A DNA stretch of 64,000 nucleotides from Streptomyces sp. NBC_00878 (GTDB lineage: Bacteria; Actinomycetota; Actinomycetes; Streptomycetales; Streptomycetaceae), in contig NZ_JAPEOK010000001.1 in NCBI RefSeq assembly GCF_026341515.1, positions 992,001 through 1,056,000 on the forward strand. Reading direction: 5' to 3'. Below the pieces are notes generated by a model that was not told the DNA's origin, did no database searches, and saw only the letters and a program-made list of their open reading frames with translations. The position numbers and the translations under genes were made by a program. Positions 37,193-45,062 of the stretch are shown here, piece by piece (within the stretch, counting starts at the first letter, position 1; every line of letters begins with the position of its first letter).

Positions 37193-38314
37193 CTACGGCC
37201 CCTGGGACGGCCGGACGGTGAGGGTGTCGTCCGGGTTCCGTTCGACGCGTGAGCCGTAGGCCCGGCTGATCCGGCCCAGAACGTCCTGCACCCACCGCGA
37301 GTCCTCGACCGTCGCGCGCTCCAGCCGCATCCGCCGGGACCGCATCGGGGCGATGCGCACGTCGTGGAACCTGCCGTCGTCCTGGTCCACGGTGACGAAG
37401 TACAGCAGCCGGAGGTCGTCCCGGTACTCCTCGCGGCCGCCGATGCCCTCGTAGTCGTTGAGCAGGTCGCCGCAGCCGTGGATGATGAGCCTTCCCCGGT
37501 ACGACTCCAACGGCCGCGGATGGTGCGAGGAGTGCCCGTGCACAACGTCCGCGCCGCCGTCGATGAGCGCATGGCCGAAGCGGACCTGGTCCCGCGGGAT
37601 GCCGTAACCCCAGTTGGAGCCCCAGTGGACCGAGAGGACCACGATGTCGCCCGGACGCTTGGCCGGACGCAGCCGGGCGGCGATCCCGGCCGCGGCGGCG
37701 TCCGACGGCTCGGCGACGAAGTCGACCCCACTGCGCTGTGCCGTGGCGGCCCAGCTGCCGGGTATGCCACTGGAGGCCATCCCCACGGAGAAGACCAGAA
37801 CGCGCCGACCGCCTACGACAGGGACGATCGCGGGACGCCGGGCCTCGTGGGCGTCCCGCCCCGCCCCTGCCGAGCGAAGCCCCGCGTCCGCCAGGGCGTC
37901 GAGCGTCTCCTCCAGCCCGCGGCGGCCGTAGTCCAGCACATGGTTGTTGGCCAGGGCACAAACGTGCGGACGGGCGGCGGCCAGACTTGGCAGGTTGGCC
38001 GGGTGCATCCGGTAATGGACCTCCTTGTCGGGCGCGATCTCGTCGTTCTGCGTGACGGCGGTCTCCAGGTTGAGGATCCGGACGTCGGGCGCCGCCACGG
38101 CGAGCACGTCCAGCGCGTCGCCCCAGGGCCAGGGGAAGTCGACCGGAAGGGGAATCATGCCGTTCGCCGCCTCGGCCAGCTCCACATAGGCGCGGGCGTC
38201 CTTGATGTACGACTCCGGCAGCTTCGGATCGCCGGGGTGCGGAAGGATCTGGTCGACTCCGCGGCCGAGCATCACATCGCCGGCCAGGAACAGCGTGACG
38301 AGGTCACCGCCCAT
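37193..38314 (-). CDS. CapA-family metallophosphatase-like protein
   Basis: This 373-residue protein has the CapA (poly-gamma-glutamate biosynthesis) fold: LFLAGDVMLGRGVDQILPHP, PDVRILNLETAVTQNDE, CALANNHVLDYGRRGLEETL and DVVHGHSSHHPRPLESYRGR are the conserved metal-binding segments. No signal peptide or membrane helix is seen, so it is probably soluble. TGGAGGA directly abuts the ATG at 38314, unusually tight. Its reaction is not established. An 18-bp inverted repeat lies between it and the upstream SRPBCC gene. Confidence 0.88.
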   Translation of the reverse strand: MGGDLVTLFLAGDVMLGRGVDQILPHPGDPKLPESYIKDARAYVELAEAANGMIPLPVDFPWPWGDALDVLAVAAPDVRILNLETAVTQNDEIAPDKEVHYRMHPANLPSLAAARPHVCALANNHVLDYGRRGLEETLDALADAGLRSAGAGRDAHEARRPAIVPVVGGRRVLVFSVGMASSGIPGSWAATAQRSGVDFVAEPSDAAAAGIAARLRPAKRPGDIVVLSVHWGSNWGYGIPRDQVRFGHALIDGGADVVHGHSSHHPRPLESYRGRLIIHGCGDLLNDYEGIGGREEYRDDLRLLYFVTVDQDDGRFHDVRIAPMRSRRMRLERATVEDSRWVQDVLGRISRAYGSRVERNPDDTLTVRPSQGP

Positions 38315-38402
38315 TCCTCCAGGCTAGGCCGGTCCGGCGGGTACTGCTTCCGGGCGGCGAACAGGGGCCCGCAAGCGCAAGCCCGTCCGGCGCCCGCCCC
38401 TT

Positions 38403-38465
38403 AGGGGCCCTTGCACTATGCCCGCCCGGGTCGCGTGGTCTGGCGCTCATAGTGCAAGGACCCCT
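38403..38465. terminator. 18-bp inverted repeat between SRPBCC and CapA genes
   Basis: AGGGGCCCTTGCACTATG (38403-38420) is repeated inverted at 38448-38465 with one mismatch and a 27-nt spacer. It could terminate the SRPBCC transcript or act as an operator for capA; there is no U-run. Confidence 0.5.
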
Positions 38466-38507
38466 TGGGAGCGGGGCCGGGTCGGCAGCCAGAGAGCGAC
38501 GCCGGGT

Positions 38508-38954
38508 TCACACACTCCCCTCAAGGAGTCTCTTCAGCGTTTGCTCGTTCCTCGGCATCTCCTTCCGCACATGCGGACGGACGACGAGCGGAACGAGCAC
38601 CTTGCCGATCCCATGCGTCTCGAAGTCGAGGGACATCGTCAGGCGCGACCGTTCACCGTCACCGAGCGGCTCGATCGTCCCTTTCACGTGCCCTCGGACG
38701 GGACCGTCGACGCCGTCGACCCGCCAGCTCCTCGGCGGATCAAGCTCGGTCACCTCCGAGGTCATCGGGATGTCCCGGCGCCCGATCCGCCGGGTCACCA
38801 CGACCCTCGAACCCACGGCCAGAGGAGCGTCTCCCACAGGGCGTACCGACACGGCACTCTCCTGCCATTCGGGGAGGTGCGAGGGATCGGTCACGTAGGA
38901 GAAGACGTCTTCGGGGCGGCAGGAGATGTCGACGCTTTCTTTGATCGCAGACAT
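38508..38954 (-). CDS. SRPBCC (START/polyketide-cyclase-like) family protein
   Basis: This 148-residue protein has the helix-grip fold signature VDISCRPEDVFSYVTDPSHL, PEWQESAVSVRPVGDAPLAV and the C-terminal helix region RKEMPRNEQTLKRLLEG. AAGGGG lies 6 nt before the ATG at 38954. Family members bind hydrophobic ligands in a cavity; there are no catalytic clues here. It is followed by an inverted repeat and then the CapA gene on the same strand. Confidence 0.88.
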   Translation of the reverse strand: MSAIKESVDISCRPEDVFSYVTDPSHLPEWQESAVSVRPVGDAPLAVGSRVVVTRRIGRRDIPMTSEVTELDPPRSWRVDGVDGPVRGHVKGTIEPLGDGERSRLTMSLDFETHGIGKVLVPLVVRPHVRKEMPRNEQTLKRLLEGSV

Positions 38955-39087
38955 TTCGATCCCCTTTTATCCAGTTATGGACATAATCCCACGGAGCCGA
39001 CGACGCACCAACCCCACCAACCGGACGGGGCCAACGCGGCAATCAGTGGCGCGGGCGCGGGCCGTTCGACGGCCGGCAGCGGTGGCA

Positions 39088-39327
39088 TCACGCGCCGGGC
39101 GCGTGGTACTCCAGCTTCTGACGGACGGCCTCGTCGATCTCGCCGAACGACAGCAGGACGACCGTGCTCGTGCGCACACCACCGGCCGCCGACACCACCA
39201 TGCCCATGGCCGCGGCGGAGGCATCGCCCGGCAGGTCCACCGTGACGTAGACGTCGTCGTCGCCGAAGGCCCAGTACATCGACCTGAGACGACCTCCAAT
39301 GCTCCGCACCATGCGATCGACGAGATG
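39088..39327 (-). pseudogene. GYD-domain protein remnant (N-terminus lost)
   Basis: The frame encodes HLVDRMVRSIGGRLRSMYWA, FGDDDVYVTVDLPGDASAAA and TSTVVLLSFGEIDEAVRQKL, the core and end of a GYD-superfamily protein. The usual first 25-30 residues (MAKYLxxASY...) are missing and replaced by transposase-derived sequence in a continuous frame, so this is a truncated gene created at an IS junction. Confidence 0.65.
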
Positions 39328-39865
39328 GGCCGGTACCAGCCCGGATACCGGTAGATCTCGTACTGGTTCGAGGCCGCACTCGTTCTCAGCGGCCCCGAAG
39401 GCTTCCGCGGTCGCCCCATGGGTCCCGGCGATGCACAGGAGCTCGGCGACGGCGGTGCCGTCGGGTGCGTAGGCGAGGTAGCAGGCGGTCTCGTCCGGGC
39501 GGGCCTGGCTGCGGCGGGCCAGGACCCAGCGCTGGCGGGTGGGCTGATCGCCGTCGAAGTCATCGATGGTGGACAGCCTCGCCGCGGCCCAGTCGTAGAG
39601 GCGCGGACCTTTGGCGCCGTTGCCGCAGGAGTGGCGTTCCCAGTCGTCGTCGGGCGCCTGGGCGATGGCGCATTCGATGCGGCCCAGGGCATGGACAGCT
39701 GAGACTTCGGCACGGCCAGGACAGAGCCGACACCTGCCTCCTCCAGCATGCGGCGCAGCCGTCATTCCTGGCTGCGGGCGGAGTCCGCCGTCACCCAGGC
39801 GATGACAGTAGTAAGACCAGTGCCCGCGTCAGGGCCGCAGAAATCCTTGTCCTCGCCGGCCATAA
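39320..39865 (-). mobile_element. Degenerate IS701-type transposase fragment
   Basis: Pieces of an IS701-family DDE transposase appear in more than one frame. These are TTVIAWVTADSARSQE followed by a TGA where Trp is expected, MLEEAGVGSVLAVPKSQ, then after a frameshift HALGRIECAIAQAPDDDWER, GAKGPRLYDWAAARLS and GATAEAFGAAENECGL, then another frameshift to NQYEIYRYPGWYRPIS. Both ends are missing and no terminal inverted repeats were seen, so it is a dead remnant. Confidence 0.75.
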
Positions 39866-40021
39866 GGCCCTTCCCCTGTGTGACCCGGGAGGCCCCTCGT
39901 GCCGGGGACGACTCCGTAGCCATGGCCGGGTCCCCTGCACAGCGCTTCGCCCCCGTCCGGGCCGACCCCTGCTGCCGGGAAGGGCCGGCTTGGCAGGGGA
40001 CGGCCCGGGATTCGTGATCCG

Positions 40022-41974
40022 TTATTTACCGCTCGGCGAGGACATGGCCTGTGTGGGCTCCAGCTTCACCCACTTCGCAGTGCTCGGCACGCCTCGCTCG
40101 TCCAGCAGGAACAGCATGTACCACCCGGGTGGGGCGTCAGCGGCCGTTGCCGGGGTCTGCAGGCTGAGCCTGTTGCCGTCACGGTTGTTGATCTTCACCT
40201 GGAGGTGGCGCTGGTTGGAGTTCGTCGAGTGCGTGACGGTCGACGGCGCCACAAGGACGGCGCGGTCGACGCGACCCGGCGTGGAGGTCTGCACCGAGAA
40301 GGTGGAGTCGTAGTTCAGCGCATCGGCCGGGACCCTGTTGAGCTGGGGTCGGTTACCGACGTGCATGTACCACGGCTCGAACATCTCGACGCTGCCGTGC
40401 ATGCCGTCCTTGATGTCCGGGTCATTGGCGATCTGCTGGGCCTCGTCCCCGGTGACCAGGATCCGCCCGTCGGGCATGAGCACCGCGTTGGAGTGGTAGC
40501 CGCGCGGAAGCCGCTGGACGGGGCCGAGCCTCCAGTTGCCGTCCGCGTCGCGCGCCTCGGTGTGGCGGTACTTCGGCAGGGCGTTCGGGTTGTACATGCC
40601 GTTGCCGTAGTTGCGGATGTGGAAGGAGCCGTTGACCGTGAACAGTTTGCCGTCCGGCAGGATGACGGTGTTGTCGTTCGACCGGCCGAAGGCCCGGGGC
40701 TCGCGTTTGACCCAGTCCGCCCCCTTGGACAACTCGTAGGTGTTCGCGTCGTCCCGGTTGCCGCCGAGGATCAGCACCGAGTCCGGGCCCTGGTAGCCGT
40801 TGGGCAGCGGCACCGCGGAGCCGTTGATGCGCTCCGGATTGCAGCCCTCGCCGTTGCCGTCCCTCGCGTCCTTGCAGGGGATGTTGGGTCGATCCGGCAG
40901 CTTCGCCCGCGACTCCGTCTCCAGGTCGAAGACGTACTGCTCGTTGAGCATCCGGCCCAGGCCGTAGATCTTGCCGTCGCGCAGCGAGAACAGGTGCGGG
41001 TAGTCCCTGGTGAAGGGCGCCTGGGCACGGAACTTGTCGACCGGCGCGTTCACCGGCACGTTGTCCTTCTGCCACGGCACCGGGTGCGTCTTGGCGGGGA
41101 AGCGCTCGACGATGGGTGTGGGGGTGCCCCAGCCGATCTCCGACTGGCCCGACATGATGAGCAGTCGGCCGTCCGGCCCCTCCACGACACCGGGATACCA
41201 CCGGCCGACCGACATGTCCTGGTTGCGGTGCCAGGTCTCGGTCCAGGGGTCGAAGACGAGTGACAGCTTGGCGCCACTGCCACCGTTGCCGCCGAGGTTT
41301 CCGCCGAACACGCCCACCATGCCGTTGGGCAGGAACGCGTGGCCCGAACAGAAGAACGGTGCCGGGCGCGCCTCGTTCTTGCCGTCCGGCATCACCACCA
41401 TCGGCGGGGGAACGCTCTTGAACGCGTCGGGTCCCGTGCCCTTGTCCGGGTCCCACAGATACGCGCGGCCGGCGTTCTCCTTACCGATGACGTCGGTGGG
41501 GGCGGTCTCCTTCTGGGGGTTGTCCTCGATCGGCTCGAAGGAGAAGAGCAGCACCTTGCCGGTGGGCAGCATGGCGATGTGATCGCCGTAGTCCGGCGAG
41601 GGGAAGTACTCCGCGAACCGGCCGAATTGGTCGGGCGCGTACTGCTTGTTGGTCTCCGCCTGGGACTCCGTCAGCTTCTTCAGCCGCTCGGTACGGGTCG
41701 TCTGCGGGTACTCGCCCATGGCCTTGGCCGTCACCCGGAGTCGGGCATGGTCCCGGGCGTGAGCCTCGCCCAGGACAGCGGACTCGTCGGCTCTCGTCTC
41801 CTTCTTGATCTGCCGCTCGGACACAGGGACCTTGTCGGCCTCGCCCGCGCCCGGCCCATCGTGATGGGCACCGTCATGCGCGTACGCGGAAGGCGCGGCC
41901 AGCCCTGCCGTGACGGCCAGCGCGGATACCAGCGCGCACGCCGAAAAGGCAGCAGAAATCTTTCTTGGGGGCAT
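40022..41974 (-). CDS. Secreted copper-radical oxidase (galactose oxidase / GlxA-like)
   Basis: This 650-residue protein has a Sec signal ending PSAYA, leaving a mature N-terminus HDGAHHDGPG. The kelch propeller carries the Cys of the Tyr-Cys cofactor in APFFCSGHAFLPNGMVGVFG, the radical Tyr in SVGRWYPGVVEGPDGR, the axial Tyr and His ligand in LPRGYHSNAVLMPDGRI and the late His in VTHSTNSNQRHLQVK. A DUF1929-type C-terminal Ig-like domain ends the protein. It should oxidise alcohols or aldehydes with O2, releasing H2O2 outside the cell. No cslA-like gene accompanies it; instead a DyP peroxidase gene is divergent. Confidence 0.9.
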   Translation of the reverse strand: MPPRKISAAFSACALVSALAVTAGLAAPSAYAHDGAHHDGPGAGEADKVPVSERQIKKETRADESAVLGEAHARDHARLRVTAKAMGEYPQTTRTERLKKLTESQAETNKQYAPDQFGRFAEYFPSPDYGDHIAMLPTGKVLLFSFEPIEDNPQKETAPTDVIGKENAGRAYLWDPDKGTGPDAFKSVPPPMVVMPDGKNEARPAPFFCSGHAFLPNGMVGVFGGNLGGNGGSGAKLSLVFDPWTETWHRNQDMSVGRWYPGVVEGPDGRLLIMSGQSEIGWGTPTPIVERFPAKTHPVPWQKDNVPVNAPVDKFRAQAPFTRDYPHLFSLRDGKIYGLGRMLNEQYVFDLETESRAKLPDRPNIPCKDARDGNGEGCNPERINGSAVPLPNGYQGPDSVLILGGNRDDANTYELSKGADWVKREPRAFGRSNDNTVILPDGKLFTVNGSFHIRNYGNGMYNPNALPKYRHTEARDADGNWRLGPVQRLPRGYHSNAVLMPDGRILVTGDEAQQIANDPDIKDGMHGSVEMFEPWYMHVGNRPQLNRVPADALNYDSTFSVQTSTPGRVDRAVLVAPSTVTHSTNSNQRHLQVKINNRDGNRLSLQTPATAADAPPGWYMLFLLDERGVPSTAKWVKLEPTQAMSSPSGK

Positions 41975-42334
41975 AACTCTCCAGCCACTTGAGGAAATCA
42001 GGGATCGAAATTTGGAGAAAGGAAATTCAAGACGGTACCCGCGACGAACACATGCCCCGAGGCGCCCACATCCTTTCCGTCAAATCTGCCGCTGCAACAA
42101 CAAAAATGAATACCAGGAATCACCCACTTCATGCACGTCAGAACCGGCATCAGTGGCACTTGGCGTACATCACCGGCGCACAATCAGGAAATGTGCGCCC
42201 CTCATGCGCTCCACCACCTGGGTGAACATCCATGCCATTTGGATGTTCGGCTCCAGCTCACCTCTCACCTCCATTCCTGCGGGGTACGGGAGACCCGAAA
42301 ACATGTCGCCGAATTCCCCGGAGGAAGCGCACGT
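41975..42334. other. Divergent promoter region, oxidase / DyP peroxidase
   Basis: These 360 bp are clearly AT-richer than the surroundings (for example around 42085-42120) and should hold promoters for both genes. I found no clear palindrome or start of a further gene. Confidence 0.5.
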
Positions 42335-44257
42335 ATGTACACGTCCACAGCGCCGACCGACCCCAAAAACCTGTTCCTGCGCGAGGACACCGAGATCCAG
42401 GGCGATGTACTCGCCGGGTTCAAGAAAGACCACATGCAGCTGGTGTTCCTGCGGTTCGAGGACCAGCAGATGACGCGCACATGGCTAAAGCAGTTGCGGC
42501 CGCTCATCGCCACCACCAGTCAGGTGGCGAAGTTCAACAGGGAGTTCTCCCGGGCCCGCTCGTACTCCGGTGGCGACGATCCGAAGAACCTCAACGCGCT
42601 GTGGTACGGCATCAGCTTCACCTTCGAGGGGCTGAAGTTCCTCACCGGCGACAACCCGCTGCCCGGCGTCGACAACAACAGCACCGACGGCCCGCTGAAG
42701 GCTTTCGTGGAGGGCCCGGCCAAGCGTGCGGCGGCTCTCGGTGACGCGGGGCAGAACGCCCCCCAGAACTGGCTCTTCGGCAACTTCGGCGAAGGACGCG
42801 TCCACGCGGTGCTCACCGTCGCTGCCGACCAGCCGCACGTGCTGCGAGCCACCCTGGGAGACGTCCGCCAGGACCTCGCCCGCGCCGAGATCGTCACCGT
42901 CTTCGAGCAGGACGGTGCCACCCTCGAAGGACCCCGCCGAGGGAGGGAGCACTTCGGCTTCAAGGACGGTGTCAGCGAGCCGGCGATCAAGTACCTCGAC
43001 GAGCCCGAAGAGCCCGGAAAGGGCGAGAAGCCGGTCTACGAGAAGGGCCACCCCGGCACCATCCTCATCAACCCCGGCGAGTTCGTCGTCGGGCTCGAGC
43101 GGGAGCGCCCGCATCCCCTGCCATACCCGGAGTGGGCGCAGAAGGGCTCCTTCCAGGTGGTGCGCCGACTGGCCCAGGACGTCCCCGGCTGGTGGGCCGG
43201 TGTGGCCGCACAGCTGAAGGTGCTGAAGGAGGCGAAGGCCGTGCCCCCGGAGGCGACCACCGAGTGGCTGGCGGCCCGGCTCGTCGGACGCTGGCGCACC
43301 GGGACCCCCGTGGCGAAGTGTCCGCACGCCGACATGTCGTACAACGCGGAGTCGTCGGGCGACAACCTGATCTCGTTCAGGGACGACCCCGACGGAAAGG
43401 TCACCCCGCTCTGGTCCCACCTGCGCAAGACCAACCCCAGGGACGGCTTCAAGGACCCGAAGACCGGCCAGTTCGTCGAGGACACGAAGTTCAACCACCG
43501 CCGGATCATGCGCCGCGGCATTCCGTACGGTCTGCCGTTCGACCCGGCCGCCTCTGCGCTCAACGGCCCGGACGCGCCCCGCGGCCTGGTCTTCGTCTCC
43601 TACCAGGCCGACCTCTACCGGCAGTTCGAGTTCATCCAGCGGGACTGGATGAACGACGAGACGTTCCCCAGGCCCAACCCCAACACCCACCACGAGCAGA
43701 TCGACCCAGGCCCACACCCCACGGGCGCCGACCCCTTGGCGGGCGAGGAGACCGTGGTCTCCTGGGAGCGCTCGGAAGGTGGCGGCGAGCCGGTCCCGCT
43801 GCAGTTCTCCCAGTTCGTACGGACCGAGGGGGCGGTGTACGCCTTCATGCCGTCGATCTCTGTCATCGACCAGCTGGCAGAAGGCCGGATGAACACCAAC
43901 ATGGTCGTCCACGGGAACACGGTCTTCACCTCCGACAGCTTCGACAACACCGAGCGGGACACCGTCGACTCGGGCACGGTGCGGCTCTTCCTGACGGAGG
44001 ACGGCAACCTTCAGGTCATCGACAGCAAGAACAACAAGGTCCGCTGGTCGGCGAAGACCGCCGCCGGTCCGAAGGCGCAGGCGTGGTTCAAGGACGGGGA
44101 ACTCTTCGTCATCGACCCGAAGGCCAAGGACAAGAAGCTCTTCAGCTCCGGCACCGAGGGCAACCCGGAGGCCGAACTCGTCGTCCAGGCTGACGGGAAC
44201 GTGGTGATCTACAACAAGGGCAAGGCGATCTGGCACACCGACACCGCCGGTCGCTGA
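42335..44257 (+). CDS. DyP-type peroxidase fused to a bulb-type lectin domain
   Basis: This 640-residue protein starts MYTSTAPTDPKNLF with GGAGGAAG 7 nt before the ATG. Residues about 1-515 are a DyP heme peroxidase: the distal GxxDG motif is in EHFGFKDGVSEPAIKY and the proximal heme His in DTKFNHRRIMRRGIPYG, with FVSYQADLYRQFEFIQRDW following. Residues about 520-640 resemble a B-type mannose-binding lectin (TVRLFLTEDGNLQVIDSKNN, AELVVQADGNVVIYNKGKAI with QxDxNxVxY strands). No Tat or Sec signal is visible. It probably consumes H2O2, such as that made by the divergent copper-radical oxidase; the lectin part may target glycans. Confidence 0.88.
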   Translation: MYTSTAPTDPKNLFLREDTEIQGDVLAGFKKDHMQLVFLRFEDQQMTRTWLKQLRPLIATTSQVAKFNREFSRARSYSGGDDPKNLNALWYGISFTFEGLKFLTGDNPLPGVDNNSTDGPLKAFVEGPAKRAAALGDAGQNAPQNWLFGNFGEGRVHAVLTVAADQPHVLRATLGDVRQDLARAEIVTVFEQDGATLEGPRRGREHFGFKDGVSEPAIKYLDEPEEPGKGEKPVYEKGHPGTILINPGEFVVGLERERPHPLPYPEWAQKGSFQVVRRLAQDVPGWWAGVAAQLKVLKEAKAVPPEATTEWLAARLVGRWRTGTPVAKCPHADMSYNAESSGDNLISFRDDPDGKVTPLWSHLRKTNPRDGFKDPKTGQFVEDTKFNHRRIMRRGIPYGLPFDPAASALNGPDAPRGLVFVSYQADLYRQFEFIQRDWMNDETFPRPNPNTHHEQIDPGPHPTGADPLAGEETVVSWERSEGGGEPVPLQFSQFVRTEGAVYAFMPSISVIDQLAEGRMNTNMVVHGNTVFTSDSFDNTERDTVDSGTVRLFLTEDGNLQVIDSKNNKVRWSAKTAAGPKAQAWFKDGELFVIDPKAKDKKLFSSGTEGNPEAELVVQADGNVVIYNKGKAIWHTDTAGR

Positions 44258-44279
44258 CGTCTTCCGGCACGCCGGTCCC

Positions 44280-44316
44280 CTGACGTCGCCCGCCCCACGA
44301 AGGCGGGCGACGTCAG
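44280..44316. terminator. Bidirectional terminator, 15-bp perfect stem
   Basis: CTGACGTCGCCCGCC pairs perfectly with GGCGGGCGACGTCAG around a 7-nt loop, between the convergent DyP and methyltransferase genes. The methyltransferase stop codon lies inside the stem. Confidence 0.85.
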
Positions 44317-45062
44317 GCCCTGGGACCGATCAGACAGCAGTGCTGCCGCTCCGGCGCCGCAGGGGGGCGTACCTCGGCGAACGGGAACAGTGACCTTGCG
44401 TGGTCCGGGCTCCAGAGCACGTCGTACCGTCCGCACGGGCCGACCGAGGCGCGGGCGTCGAACAGCAGGCTCTGGTCCACGACCGCGCACCAGGGCGCCT
44501 CGCGCGCCCGCTCGACGAGGACGTCCAGGTGCGCCGGAACCGGGGGCGGCGCCGCCACGTTCCCCAAGGAGCGGCTGCTGAGCCGCCACCGCACGTTGGG
44601 CTGCTGCCCCTCGCCCGGTGGCATCCAGCCCGGGTCGATGAAGGTGAAGGCGAGCATGCCGTCGTCGGTCAGCATCGACCGCAGCGCGTCCACCAGTTCC
44701 ACGGTCTCGTCGTCCGGGGTGTGGGTGAAGACGGAGTACGCGAGGACGTAGTCGAAGCGCGTTCCCAGGTCGGGCAGCGTGAGCTCGCGGACGCCGCCAG
44801 GGTTGAACTGCGGGTTGTACCGGTCGTAGAAGACCCAGTGGGCCTCCGGTTCGCGCCGTTGGCCCTCCTCGATCGCGGGCCGCGACACGTCAAGGCACCA
44901 GTAGAGCGACGGCTTGACCCGTCCCGCGGCCCCCTCCAGGAATGCGCCGATGTTCCCGCCGAAGTCCAGCACCCTGCGCCCGGACCAGTCCGGGCGGCCG
45001 AGTTGGGTGTCGAAGTAGGCGAACTGGCCCTTCTTGGTGGAATGGAGGCCAAGTGCGCTCAC
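44313..45062 (-). CDS. Class I SAM-dependent methyltransferase
   Basis: This 249-residue protein starts at a GTG overlapping the P450 stop (GTGA), so the two are translationally coupled. Motif I is VLDFGGNIGAFLEG, the acidic loop is YWCLDVSRPAIEEG, motif II is FDYVLAYSVFTHT and motif III is DDGMLAFTFIDPG. N-terminal KKGQFAYFDTQLGRPDW is typical of small-molecule methyltransferases. It is the last gene of the minus-strand operon. O-, N- or C-methylation cannot be decided. Confidence 0.88.
   Translation of the reverse strand: MSALGLHSTKKGQFAYFDTQLGRPDWSGRRVLDFGGNIGAFLEGAAGRVKPSLYWCLDVSRPAIEEGQRREPEAHWVFYDRYNPQFNPGGVRELTLPDLGTRFDYVLAYSVFTHTPDDETVELVDALRSMLTDDGMLAFTFIDPGWMPPGEGQQPNVRWRLSSRSLGNVAAPPPVPAHLDVLVERAREAPWCAVVDQSLLFDARASVGPCGRYDVLWSPDHARSLFPFAEVRPPAAPERQHCCLIGPRA

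Noticed and set aside
42485..44236. 583-aa minus-strand ORF opposite the DyP gene
   Set aside because: It is Val/Asp/Leu-rich antisense with no motifs. The plus strand shows complete DyP motifs.
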